From: Deltaproteobacteria bacterium
GTDB taxonomy: Bacteria; Desulfobacterota; Desulfobulbia; Desulfobulbales; BM004
Length of the DNA stretch: 17,518 nucleotides
Assembly: GCA_020346205.1 (NCBI GenBank)
Contig: CP070776.1
Coordinates: 984,538-1,002,055 of the forward strand
Reading direction: 5' to 3'
Part shown: positions 4,659 through 12,949 of the stretch, one piece after another
Layout of the letters: each line of letters begins with the position of its first letter
How positions within the stretch are numbered: position 1 is the stretch's first letter
Made by a program: the position numbers and the translations under genes
The notes under the pieces: generated by a model
Databases searched by the model: none
The model's input: the letters and a program-made list of their open reading frames with translations, nothing else
Told to the model about the DNA's origin: nothing

Positions 4659-7007
4659 ATGAATATTGCAGAACTTAAGGAAAATTTCTTTGCACTGGTG
4701 CCCTCTCACCCTCCCAATGACTGGGAAATAGAGGAACATCTGGAAAGTATATCTAATCTCCCAACCGAACTTCAGGAGTTGGCCTTATCCCACATACCTG
4801 CAATATGGTCAGTGAGCCATTCCTTATGTTATTCCTATCTCTCCTCAGCCGGAACCGCTCTGGACTGTCTCACACCTGAGCACATAACTCAGTGGGTTGG
4901 AGATTTTTTAGATATCTATGAAAAAAATGGATTACGGGCTGCACAGCACTTTATGAATAATGTTGAGGCCAACTTTCTCTGCCGTATTAGAGGCGAGGCC
5001 GGGTTGGACTTCAGTGATGCTGTAGGCCGTCTTACCCCTTATGCCCGTTCCATAATTGAACGAAAGATTAACCTTGCCTCAGGCCCCAGCATATATACAG
5101 ATACTGAGTTTATATATTTACCCAACAAATTGAGCCTCTGCTCTTTAGATGAAGACAACTTTCTTCTCTATAAACTTATCATCACTTTTCAGCTTTGTGT
5201 TCTCCTGCAGGGAACATATAAAATCGACCTGCCGGCAAACCATGCCCTCATTCAAAAGATTGAAGACACGTATGGATGCGGCCAGGCAGCTGAACGCATT
5301 CAGCTTGACCGGTTCTTCTCACTTTTTCCTGATCCTCATCTAGCGGAAGATATTTTTACTCTGGCTGAAGGGCAAAGGGTTTCACAATATCTTGCAGCCG
5401 CCTTTCCAGGATTATGGCGAGATACTGCTGGTGTCCGCGCTGATCTTGCTGCTTCGCGAACCTCAAGCAATGATTTATCTATGGTATCAAAGATTTTGGA
5501 ACTGCTGGCTTACCATACTATCATGGGCAAGAATGAATCTTGGCAAAATAGTTCTCGCCAGCCTCTTTATGAACATGTATTTGCCGAATTTTCCAGGTCA
5601 GCTGAAACAGTTGAAGACTCCGCTGCCAGGACAGCAGCCATATATGCCATGCTTTACAAGGAAAAGGAAAGCTACACCAGGATTCAACCTGTTTATTATA
5701 TTGGCAGGCTCAATCCTGCTGAAGTCAGAAAAGGAATGCTGAGAAGACGTACTATGGCAAAAGAGGAGTTCATTAAGATACTTGCCACAGTAATTCTTCA
5801 GTCTAACCGGAAAGCAGCAAACGAAACTGAAAACGACAGTACATCGCAAAACAAACCACCCGCGTTTTCAGGCGATGAAGGTACCGGTATGCTTCTGCTC
5901 TCCTCTAAAAAATTTGGTGACAATGGCCCAACTCATGAAAAGACGGAGGCAACCCGTTTTCTAACACTTGAAGGCCCAATGACGGATCTGCCGGAACCGC
6001 TGCTTAAACTTGCTGATGAAATTGTTGCAGATCTGGGCCACATCCCCAATGACTACATTTCTTCCGCCCAGGGCATGGCTGGTCAAGCTGCCCCCTCACT
6101 TGAAGCTGCAAGCAGCCCCGAGGGCGAAGCGCTTAAGGCTTCACTCACCTATGACGAATGGGATTTCAGGCGTAACGGATTCAGGAAAGACTGGTGTTTA
6201 CTTCATGAAAAACAGTTGCTGCCAATAAAAGGAACATTTGTTGACTCAACCCTGGTTAAGTACCAGGGCTTGCTGCGTCAGCTCAAAAAACAGTTTGAAA
6301 TGCTGCGCAGCAGCGAACGCTTTTTAAAAAGACAACGGGAAGGTGATGATATTGACCTCGATGCCCTGATCGAATCCATTTCAGATACACGGGCAGGCAA
6401 GCCTCCGTCAGAACGCTTGTTCATCCGTTTGCAGCGCGACGAACGTGATATTGCCGTTCTTTTCCTCGTGGACATGTCCTCCTCCACTGAAGGTTGGATA
6501 AATCAGGCCTTGAAGGAAGCGCTTATTCTCATGGGTGAAGCTCTGCAGGTACTCGGAGACCGCTTTGCAATTTATGGCTTTTCAGGTATGCGCCGTACAC
6601 GCTCGGATTTTTACAGGGTTAAAAATTTTGATGAACCTTACAGCGAGGAGATTAAGGGCAGGATTGCTGCTATCGGTCCACAGGAATATACCCGTATGGG
6701 TCCACCACTGCGTCATGCCGTCGAACTACTGCAAAATGTTGAAGCCAAAGTGCGCCTGCTGGTGACGCTTTCAGACGGCAAGCCGGAAGATTATGATGAT
6801 TACAAGGGAGAATACGCCATAGAAGACACCCGCCACGCCTTAATCGAGGCCAAGGCTGCAGGTATCCATCCTTTCTGCATCACCATTGACAAACAGGCCC
6901 ACGACTACATCGGCCATATGTACGGTGAGGTGAACTATATTTTTGTGGATGAAGTCCGCAAACTGCCGATGCGTTTACCGGAAATATACAGGGTCTTGAC
7001 GACTTAG
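4659..7007 (+). CDS. CbbO/NorD-type VWA-domain protein, partner of the MoxR ATPase
   Basis: A 782-residue soluble protein. The C-terminal von Willebrand A domain (about 598-782) has a complete metal-ion-dependent adhesion site: D605-M-S607-S-S609, T678 in YTRMGPP, and D706 in LSDGKPEDYDDY. The first 380 residues are helical with no domain I recognise; residues about 385-415 are a low-complexity linker (Asn/Ser/Thr/Glu-rich). The length matches CbbO (about 770-790) better than NorD (about 630), which slightly favours a RuBisCO-activase-like lineage. In characterised pairs the VWA protein binds the ATPase hexamer through one face and docks the client through its MIDAS. It starts 12 bp after the ATPase stop with no clear Shine-Dalgarno, suggesting coupled expression. 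Its end is 18 bp from the convergent rmuC, with no visible terminator between them. Confidence 0.88.
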   Translation: MNIAELKENFFALVPSHPPNDWEIEEHLESISNLPTELQELALSHIPAIWSVSHSLCYSYLSSAGTALDCLTPEHITQWVGDFLDIYEKNGLRAAQHFMNNVEANFLCRIRGEAGLDFSDAVGRLTPYARSIIERKINLASGPSIYTDTEFIYLPNKLSLCSLDEDNFLLYKLIITFQLCVLLQGTYKIDLPANHALIQKIEDTYGCGQAAERIQLDRFFSLFPDPHLAEDIFTLAEGQRVSQYLAAAFPGLWRDTAGVRADLAASRTSSNDLSMVSKILELLAYHTIMGKNESWQNSSRQPLYEHVFAEFSRSAETVEDSAARTAAIYAMLYKEKESYTRIQPVYYIGRLNPAEVRKGMLRRRTMAKEEFIKILATVILQSNRKAANETENDSTSQNKPPAFSGDEGTGMLLLSSKKFGDNGPTHEKTEATRFLTLEGPMTDLPEPLLKLADEIVADLGHIPNDYISSAQGMAGQAAPSLEAASSPEGEALKASLTYDEWDFRRNGFRKDWCLLHEKQLLPIKGTFVDSTLVKYQGLLRQLKKQFEMLRSSERFLKRQREGDDIDLDALIESISDTRAGKPPSERLFIRLQRDERDIAVLFLVDMSSSTEGWINQALKEALILMGEALQVLGDRFAIYGFSGMRRTRSDFYRVKNFDEPYSEEIKGRIAAIGPQEYTRMGPPLRHAVELLQNVEAKVRLLVTLSDGKPEDYDDYKGEYAIEDTRHALIEAKAAGIHPFCITIDKQAHDYIGHMYGEVNYIFVDEVRKLPMRLPEIYRVLTT

Positions 7008-7025
7008 GGTCAACTTTACTATCTC

Positions 7026-8396
7026 TCAGGATTCATCTTCCAGGGCCTGAGCAACAAGCCCTTCGGGCAGTTCTTTCTGTGCCTTAACCCCCAGCTGCCG
7101 CAATTCAATAGACCGCCGGACCAGATTGCCCCTGCCCTCAGTTAAACGGTTGCGGGCAGTCTGGTAGGATTCCCGGGCCTTGTCAATCTTCTGCCCAACG
7201 TCATCCAGCGCTTCTACTAACCTGACAAATTTATCATGGAGATCCCCCGCTTTTTTAGCAATGAGCAAGGCATTTTTATTCTGGTCTTCATAACGCCAGA
7301 TATTATTTATAATACGCAATGTTGCTAACAATGTTGAAGGACTGACCAGCATAATATTTTTGTCAAAGGCCTCGTTAAAAAGTCCCTGTTCTGACTCGAT
7401 TGCAGTCCAGAACGCGCCCTCAATAGGCAAAAACATGAGGACAAAATCAAGGGTCCTGATGCCTTCCAGTTCCTCATATCTTTTCACGCTTAAAGTTTTT
7501 ATATGAGTCCTTATTGATATGATGTGCTCTTTCAGGCGCTTGTTCCTTTTATCCTCGGTATCAGCGGTACAGTATTTTTCATAGGCTGTCAGGGAAACCT
7601 TGGAATCAATAACAATATCCTTGCCCTCGGGCAGGTGTACTATGACGTCCGGATGCCGCCTTTGCCCCTCCTCGCTGGCATACATTGTTTGCACTTCATA
7701 CTCCCTGCCCTTATGCAGTCCGGACTCCTCGAGTACTCTTTCGAGGATCATCTCACCCCAGGAACCACGGGTCTTGCTCTGCCCTTTAAGTGCATTGGTC
7801 AGGTTGACTGCATCCTCGCTGATCCGCTCATTCAATGTTTTTAAATGGATGATCTCGTTAAGCAAAGAAACCCTGTCTTTTGATTCCTTGTCATAAACAT
7901 CTTCCACCTTTTTCTTGAAATCCAGCAGTTGCTCCCGCACAGGCTTGAGAACTCCTTCGATATTTTCTTTATTCTGTTCAGTAAATTTCTGGCTCTTGTC
8001 CTCAAAAATTTTATTGGCGACATTCTGAAATTCCAGCTTGAGTTGCTCCCTGGCTTCCTGCAGCAGGCTAAGTTTTTCTTCAGTATTTCTGCGTTCGTCC
8101 TCAAGTCTGGTATCCAGCTCGGACAATTTCGCCTGCAGCGTGGTATTTTCCTCTTTCGCCTTTTCAAGCCCCACTTCAAGGCCCGGGACCCTGGAACTTT
8201 TTTCTTCGGCAACTGCTCTCCGTTCTGCTTCGGCAGCCAGCTTTTCCCTCAAAGCGGCAGTATCTTCTTCAAAATGCTTGATTGAGCCTTTCAGTTCTGA
8301 CATCTGCCTGTTTTTCCCGGCCAGGAGCAGCAATCCTCCTGCTATTCCGACTAAAACCCCTGCTATCACAGCAAGAATTATCCCAGTTTCACTCAT
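7026..8396 (-). CDS. rmuC: DNA recombination protein RmuC
   Basis: A 456-residue RmuC homologue. It has an N-terminal transmembrane helix (about 4-26, GIILAVIAGVLVGIAGGLLL), a long charged coiled coil (about 32-165), and the RmuC domain with recognisable blocks LKGQSKTRGSWGEMILERVLEESGL, PDVIVHLPEGKDIVIDSKVSL, LDFVLMFLPIEGAFW and IMLVSPSTLLATLRII. RmuC limits recombination at short inverted repeats in E. coli and is related to PD-(D/E)XK nucleases; the DSK in IVIDSKVSL fits that fold. The start is ATG 8396, supported by AGGAG 6 nt upstream (8403-8407 on the forward strand); the longer upstream frame to 8462 overlaps the divergent aroK promoter. The stop is TGA. It is monocistronic and divergent from aroK. 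Confidence 0.92.
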   Translation of the reverse strand: MSETGIILAVIAGVLVGIAGGLLLLAGKNRQMSELKGSIKHFEEDTAALREKLAAEAERRAVAEEKSSRVPGLEVGLEKAKEENTTLQAKLSELDTRLEDERRNTEEKLSLLQEAREQLKLEFQNVANKIFEDKSQKFTEQNKENIEGVLKPVREQLLDFKKKVEDVYDKESKDRVSLLNEIIHLKTLNERISEDAVNLTNALKGQSKTRGSWGEMILERVLEESGLHKGREYEVQTMYASEEGQRRHPDVIVHLPEGKDIVIDSKVSLTAYEKYCTADTEDKRNKRLKEHIISIRTHIKTLSVKRYEELEGIRTLDFVLMFLPIEGAFWTAIESEQGLFNEAFDKNIMLVSPSTLLATLRIINNIWRYEDQNKNALLIAKKAGDLHDKFVRLVEALDDVGQKIDKARESYQTARNRLTEGRGNLVRRSIELRQLGVKAQKELPEGLVAQALEDES

Positions 8397-8440
8397 GTAT
8401 TGCTCCTCTCTAAAGAGTTTCATCCAGGGTAAGTCACCGC

Positions 8441-8469
8441 TTGACACCCTGGCTGAAAACAACTTAAAT
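8441..8469 (+). promoter_or_regulatory. Sigma-70 promoter of the aroK-aroC operon
   Basis: TTGACA (8441-8446), 17-bp spacer, TTAAAT (8464-8469). Transcription would begin near 8476, only about 3 nt before the aroK ATG (8479), implying a leaderless or nearly leaderless message; no Shine-Dalgarno is present between them. Confidence 0.6.
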
Positions 8470-8478
8470 AGTTTTTCT

Positions 8479-9015
8479 ATGAAATTTCAAAAGGAAAAAG
8501 TAATTTTAACCGGTTATCGGGCAACGGGCAAAAGTTCCATAGGAAAAATTCTGGCTGATTTGCTTGGTTTTGGTTTCATAGATACAGATAATGCCATTGA
8601 GAAAAGGCAGGGTGAAACAATAGCAGAAATGGTTAGCAGGGGTGGCTGGGACCTGTTTCGCAGGAAAGAGGAAGATATACTTCTGGAACTTTCCCGGAGC
8701 AAAAATAAAGTCATAGCTACTGGCGGCGGTTCGGTAATGCATGAAAACGCCTGGGCAGAATTGCGTAAAAACGCGCTTGCCGTCCTGCTCATCGCCGATG
8801 TGAAAACAATCTGCCAGCGGCTTGCTGCTGACAGCGAAACTGAAGACCAAAGGCCAGCGCTTACAGAAATGGGGACCATGAATGAAATTGCAATGGTCTT
8901 GAGTGAAAGGCAGCCACTGTATGAAAAAAGTTCTGATCTTACTATCAACACGGAAGGCAAAAATCCGGAAGAAGTAGCTGAGACAATTTTAGCTGAGTTT
9001 AAAAAAGGGAATTGA
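8479..9015 (+). CDS. aroK: Shikimate kinase
   Basis: Phosphorylates shikimate at the 3-hydroxyl using ATP, the fifth step of the aromatic pathway. The 178-residue length is normal. Walker A is GYRATGKS (12-19), the shikimate-contacting DTD motif is at 35-37, FRR with R61 follows, the GGG loop is 82-84 (ATGGGSV), and the lid arginine lies in EDQRPAL (R125) with the second arginine in SERQPLYEK (R144). All catalytic residues expected of the family are seen. The ATG at 8479 is the only sensible start; the upstream open frame is antisense to rmuC. The stop TGA overlaps the start region of aroC (TGATG), a coupled operon. It has no Shine-Dalgarno but a promoter immediately upstream. Confidence 0.95.
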   Translation: MKFQKEKVILTGYRATGKSSIGKILADLLGFGFIDTDNAIEKRQGETIAEMVSRGGWDLFRRKEEDILLELSRSKNKVIATGGGSVMHENAWAELRKNALAVLLIADVKTICQRLAADSETEDQRPALTEMGTMNEIAMVLSERQPLYEKSSDLTINTEGKNPEEVAETILAEFKKGN

Positions 9016-9017
9016 TG

Positions 9018-10073
9018 ATGGCAGGAAACACCTTTGGCAAAGTATTTCGGGTAAGCACCTGGGGCGAGTCCCATGGCCCGGCCCTGGGAGCTATTATTGA
9101 CGGTTGTCCTCCTGGCATGGAGCTGGATATCGCAGACATCCAGAAAGACCTGGACAAGAGGAGGCCCGGCAAGGGGGGTGGCGAAAGTCCACGCAAGGAA
9201 CTGGACCAGGTTGAGATCCTTTCAGGTATTTTTGAGGGGCTTACAACCGGCACGCCTATCTCTTTGATCATCCATAATAAGGATGCTCAGAGCAAGGCAT
9301 ATGATCACCTGCAAAACATCTTCCGGCCCGGACATGGTGACCTTACGTACCTGAAAAAATACGGTATCAGAGATCACCGCGGCGGTGGCAGGGCTTCGGC
9401 AAGAGAAACAGTTGCAAGGGTTGCTGCTGGTGCCGTTGCCAGAAAGATACTGGCTGAAAATGATATCTCGGTCATTGCCTATACAGTTGCTCTGGGAGGT
9501 GTTGTTACCTCCAAGCGGGAAATGCAGGATATAATAAAAAACCGTTTATGCTGCCCAGATGTTGAAGCAGCTTCACGTATGGAAGAACGCATCGACTCAG
9601 TGCGAAAAAAAGGTGATTCACTGGGTGGAGTTGTTGAGATCAGGGCTACAGGTTGTCCAGTCGGTCTTGGTGAGCCGGTCTTTGACAAGCTCGATGGAGC
9701 TCTGGCCCAGGCTCTGATGTCTATAGGCGCAGTTAAGGGGGTTGAGATCGGGGCCGGATTTAAAGCGGCCGAGTTGCTCGGTTCGGAAAATAACGATGCC
9801 ATAACACAGGAGGGATACAGAACAAATAACTCCGGAGGCATCCTGGCCGGCATCTCAAATGGAGATGACATAATTGCCAGAGTGGCGGTTAAACCCATTC
9901 CCTCTATCAGCTTAGAGCAGGACACCCTGAACCTGGACAATGAACCTGTCAAAATCAAAGTGGGCGGGCGCCATGACATTTCGGCAATTCCCCGTATTGT
10001 GCCGGTTTGCGAGGCCATGGTTTGCTTGACCCTTACAGATCATCTACTGCGCCAGAAAGCTATTGAAGTCTAA
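9018..10073 (+). CDS. aroC: Chorismate synthase
   Basis: Converts 5-enolpyruvylshikimate-3-phosphate to chorismate with reduced FMN as an unconsumed cofactor, the last common step of aromatic biosynthesis. The protein is 351 aa (E. coli 361) and has the family signatures: [20 protein letters not shown] at the N-terminus, [14 protein letters not shown], the central [20 protein letters not shown], and [19 protein letters not shown] near the C-terminus. ATG 9018 matches the conserved MAGN start; ATG 9015, overlapping the aroK stop, would add one Met and is an equally possible initiation codon. AAGGGA about 8 nt upstream serves as ribosome site. It is translationally coupled to aroK. The remaining pathway genes are not in the window. 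Confidence 0.96.
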   Translation: MAGNTFGKVFRVSTWGESHGPALGAIIDGCPPGMELDIADIQKDLDKRRPGKGGGESPRKELDQVEILSGIFEGLTTGTPISLIIHNKDAQSKAYDHLQNIFRPGHGDLTYLKKYGIRDHRGGGRASARETVARVAAGAVARKILAENDISVIAYTVALGGVVTSKREMQDIIKNRLCCPDVEAASRMEERIDSVRKKGDSLGGVVEIRATGCPVGLGEPVFDKLDGALAQALMSIGAVKGVEIGAGFKAAELLGSENNDAITQEGYRTNNSGGILAGISNGDDIIARVAVKPIPSISLEQDTLNLDNEPVKIKVGGRHDISAIPRIVPVCEAMVCLTLTDHLLRQKAIEV

Positions 10074-10116
10074 AGAACTGTCAAGGCAAAATTATGGAGT
10101 TTCTTAATAAAATTAT

Positions 10117-10151
10117 CCATTTTCACACTTCAGGCAACTCTAAGAAAATGG
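10117..10151 (+). repeat. Inverted repeat between aroC and glgA-like gene
   Basis: CCATTTTC (10117-10124) and GAAAATGG (10144-10151) form an 8-bp stem with a 19-nt loop, ending 11 nt before the next ATG. There is no U-run, so it is not a standard terminator; it may affect the 5' leader of the glgA-like message or be incidental. Confidence 0.35.
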
Positions 10152-10162
10152 TGTAAAAGAGC

Positions 10163-11740
10163 ATGAGCAAAAATATCGAAAATATCTGGATGCTGACCCG
10201 CGAATATGACTCCATTGCTGGAGCAGGAGGTGTTAAGGATGTCAGCCGTCAACTTGCAGAGGCACTGGTTCGCTTAAAAAAATCCATCACTGTGATCCTT
10301 CCCTGTTACGGTTTCATTGACCCAAAAGAGCTCGGATTCACCAAACAGCCCATATCTTTTGATGTGGATATGAATTACATGGCAGAAGACCGGCGCGAAG
10401 AGGTGACATTATGGAAAAATACTCTGCAGGGAGTCACACTCTACCTGGTGGATGCTGTTCGCTACAGGGAAAAACAATCGATCTACACCTATACCGCAGA
10501 AGATGAGGCCAATAACCCTTACCAGATCCAGGGAAATGGCCACTTTGATTATTTTGCCATGAACGTTCTTCTGCAGAAGACGGCACTGGATTTGATGATT
10601 ATCCTCGGCCAAAAGCCCGACATAATTCACTGCCAGGATGGCCATACAGCTATACTGCCTGCCATGATGCGTGAAGGTATCGGCTACCGCCATTATTTCA
10701 CCACAACAGCTGCTATTGTAACGATCCATAACGCAGGTCACGGTCACCACCAGGAGGTACGGGACCTCCCTTTTGCCCGGTCTATAAGCGGTCTGCCTTA
10801 TAACCTGATCAATAACAACCTGCTTGATGGGGCTTTTGACCCTTTTCTGGCTGCATCCTCTTTTGCAGTGCTCAATACTGTAAGTGAGAACTATGCGAGG
10901 GAACTCCGTGAAACAGATGATGATGTCCTGACAGGCTGGTTGGGGCACCGCCTCATGACCAGGGGCATACACTTGGAAGGCATAACAAATGGCTTTAACC
11001 CTGACGATTTTGATACAGCCAAACCTGATAAGCTTGGACTGCCTGCTGCCTTTAATCCGGCAACAGGGGACATGGATGGGAAAAAAACCTGCAGGAAGAA
11101 TTTACTCCAGTCTATTGCTAAGCAAAGCAAAGAAGGTATAAATCACTTTGGCACCTTAGCTGATGAACCAGGCAAGCCGCTATTTACCCTCATAGGAAGG
11201 CTGACAGAGCAAAAAGGTGTGGATATACTCCTGCCAGCTCTTGAAACACTATTGCAATCCGACAAAGACTGCCAGATGCTTATTCTTGGTAGCGGGACAA
11301 AAGAATTTGAACAGGCTCTTATCAGTCTGGCTCAGAAAAAAGAAAATGATAGCCGTATATGTTTTTTGTCTGGCTATGACCCGCTTCTAGCAAACCAAAT
11401 TTACGCAGCCGGCGATTTTTTTCTTATACCATCCAAATATGAGCCCTGCGGCCTTACGGACTATATTGCCCAACTGGCAGGCAACCTGCCCATTGTACAT
11501 CACGTAGGTGGACTGGTGAAAGTGGAAGACGGGATTACCGGCTTTGCTTTTAATGATTATTCCTCCGATGCCCTAATGGCTGCAATGCAGAGAGCAAATA
11601 CGGTTTTTAAAGAATCACCGGAACAAATTAAGGACATGCAAAAAACAGCTGCAAAGAGAGTCAGGGAATCATACACCTGGGATAAGGTTGTGCACCAGTA
11701 CCTTGAACTTTATGCAAAGGCTGTTGATATGATCCGATAA
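10163..11740 (+). CDS. Glycogen/starch synthase, GT5 family (divergent GlgA)
   Basis: A 525-residue GT-B glycosyltransferase that extends alpha-1,4-glucan from nucleotide-glucose. The N-terminal Rossmann domain has PDIIHCQDGHTAILPAMM, VTIHNAGHGH and the GITNGFNPDDFD block. The C-terminal domain has IGRLTEQKGVDIL (conserved Arg and Lys of the nucleotide site) and PSKYEPCGLTDYIAQLAG with the catalytic-region Glu, followed by VGGLVKVEDG. Unusually, the KTGGL loop near the N-terminus, whose Lys binds ADP-glucose in E. coli, is replaced by AGAGGVKDV (19-27), so no Lys sits at the usual place. Because of this and other divergence I do not give the symbol glgA. It has a weak AAAGAG ribosome site. 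It is separated by about 90 bp from aroC and 180 bp from gap, so likely its own unit; no glgC or glgB is adjacent. Confidence 0.85.
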   Translation: MSKNIENIWMLTREYDSIAGAGGVKDVSRQLAEALVRLKKSITVILPCYGFIDPKELGFTKQPISFDVDMNYMAEDRREEVTLWKNTLQGVTLYLVDAVRYREKQSIYTYTAEDEANNPYQIQGNGHFDYFAMNVLLQKTALDLMIILGQKPDIIHCQDGHTAILPAMMREGIGYRHYFTTTAAIVTIHNAGHGHHQEVRDLPFARSISGLPYNLINNNLLDGAFDPFLAASSFAVLNTVSENYARELRETDDDVLTGWLGHRLMTRGIHLEGITNGFNPDDFDTAKPDKLGLPAAFNPATGDMDGKKTCRKNLLQSIAKQSKEGINHFGTLADEPGKPLFTLIGRLTEQKGVDILLPALETLLQSDKDCQMLILGSGTKEFEQALISLAQKKENDSRICFLSGYDPLLANQIYAAGDFFLIPSKYEPCGLTDYIAQLAGNLPIVHHVGGLVKVEDGITGFAFNDYSSDALMAAMQRANTVFKESPEQIKDMQKTAAKRVRESYTWDKVVHQYLELYAKAVDMIR

Positions 11741-11894
11741 GGAACCGTCGTCAGGACAAAACGATTCCAGCCCATTTCACACAGCAGAGCTCCTCAAAGT
11801 CGAACAGTTTTATTTTTAAAAAATTCAAGATAAAGTAATGTATCATAGTAGCGGATGAGATCTTTAACGCATGAACCTTTTCATGGTTGTAAAA

Positions 11895-11914
11895 TATAAT
11901 AGAAGCTGCGGAGG
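11895..11914 (+). promoter_or_regulatory. -10 box and ribosome site of gap
   Basis: A consensus TATAAT at 11895-11900 has no good -35 partner at 16-18 bp. GGAGG at 11910-11914 lies 8 nt before ATG 11923. If the -10 is used, the transcript would start near 11907, very close to the ribosome site. Confidence 0.5.
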
Positions 11915-11922
11915 TAACAACA

Positions 11923-12930
11923 ATGACAATCAAAGTAGGCATCAACGGATTCGGCAGGATCGGCAGGAGCATCTTCCGGGCCTCCGGCATGGATGAGGCC
12001 TTTGCCGATATAGAGATTGTCGGCATCAATGACCTTACTGATAATAAAACCCTGGCACATCTGCTTAAGTATGATTCTGTCATGGGTGTTTATGGCAAAC
12101 AGGTGGAAGCAGATGAACGAGGAATTATTGTTGACGGCCGTCACATAGAAATTTTCAACCACAGGGAACCGTCAGATATTCCATGGGGCAGCCTTGGAGT
12201 GGAATATGTCATAGAGTCCACCGGACGCTTTACTCACAAGGACAAGGCCCAGTCTCACATCGAGGCTGGAGCAAAAAAAGTAGTAATATCTGCTCCAGCC
12301 AAGGGGGATGTCAAAACCATCGTCATGGGTGTTAATGAGGACGAATATGACCCGACCGAGCATCATGTTGTGTCTAATGCCTCATGCACGACAAACTGTC
12401 TGGCTCCCATGGTAAGGGTTATTCTGGACCGCTTTGGTGTCAAGCATGGACTGATGAATACCATTCATGCCTATACCAATGACCAGAGAATTCTTGACTT
12501 TCCCCATAACGATCTGCGCAGGGCCAGGGCGGCAGCTCTTTCAATGATCCCGACCAAAACAGGAGCTGCCACTGCACTATCACTGGTAATACCTGAATTG
12601 AAAGGAAAATTTGATGGCCTCTCAGTTCGTGTTCCCACGCCAAATGTCTCTCTGGTAGATGCAGTAATGGAAGTGGAAAAGGAAACCACCGTACCTGAGG
12701 TGAACCAGGCACTGAAAGAGGGTGCCAGCCGTTATCTCGGTTACACGGAAGAGCCACTGGTATCCATTGATTACCAGGGCAACCCCCATTCTTCTGTTGT
12801 AGACGCTGACTCAACAAAGGTAATCGACGGCACACTGGTCAAGGTCTTAACCTGGTATGACAACGAATGGGGGTATTCAAACCGTGTTCTGGATCTCATC
12901 CTGCACATGGAGGCAAACAAGCCAATCTAA
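11923..12930 (+). CDS. gap: Glyceraldehyde-3-phosphate dehydrogenase, NAD-type
   Basis: Oxidises glyceraldehyde-3-phosphate to 1,3-bisphosphoglycerate, or the reverse in gluconeogenesis. The 335-residue length is standard. The Rossmann nucleotide motif is GINGFGRIGR (6-15); the INDLTD segment keeps the Asp (D37) that binds the adenosine ribose and disfavours NADP. The active site is SNASCTTNC with C155, followed by the catalytic His in TIHAYTNDQ and the phosphate-binding SMIPTKTGAATAL and GLSVRVPTPNVSLVD segments; the C-terminus has WYDNEWGYSNR. It has a strong ribosome site. The PPDK-like gene begins 19 bp downstream, so the two are probably co-transcribed, tying that protein to lower glycolysis or gluconeogenesis. 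Confidence 0.97.
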   Translation: MTIKVGINGFGRIGRSIFRASGMDEAFADIEIVGINDLTDNKTLAHLLKYDSVMGVYGKQVEADERGIIVDGRHIEIFNHREPSDIPWGSLGVEYVIESTGRFTHKDKAQSHIEAGAKKVVISAPAKGDVKTIVMGVNEDEYDPTEHHVVSNASCTTNCLAPMVRVILDRFGVKHGLMNTIHAYTNDQRILDFPHNDLRRARAAALSMIPTKTGAATALSLVIPELKGKFDGLSVRVPTPNVSLVDAVMEVEKETTVPEVNQALKEGASRYLGYTEEPLVSIDYQGNPHSSVVDADSTKVIDGTLVKVLTWYDNEWGYSNRVLDLILHMEANKPI

Positions 12931-12949
12931 AGGCATCGACTTTTTATTT

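Noticed and set aside
8038..8478. Long upstream extension of the aroK reading frame.
   Set aside because: It is antisense to rmuC, serine/phenylalanine-rich shadow sequence, and the shikimate kinase fold begins at 8479.
9479..10018. 179-codon minus-strand frame inside aroC.
   Set aside because: Shadow of aroC; Ser/Pro-rich, with no ribosome site or domain.
12857..12949. N-terminal extension of the dikinase frame overlapping gap.
   Set aside because: The residues are out-of-frame gap sequence; the ATG at 12950 gives a clean start 19 bp after the gap stop.
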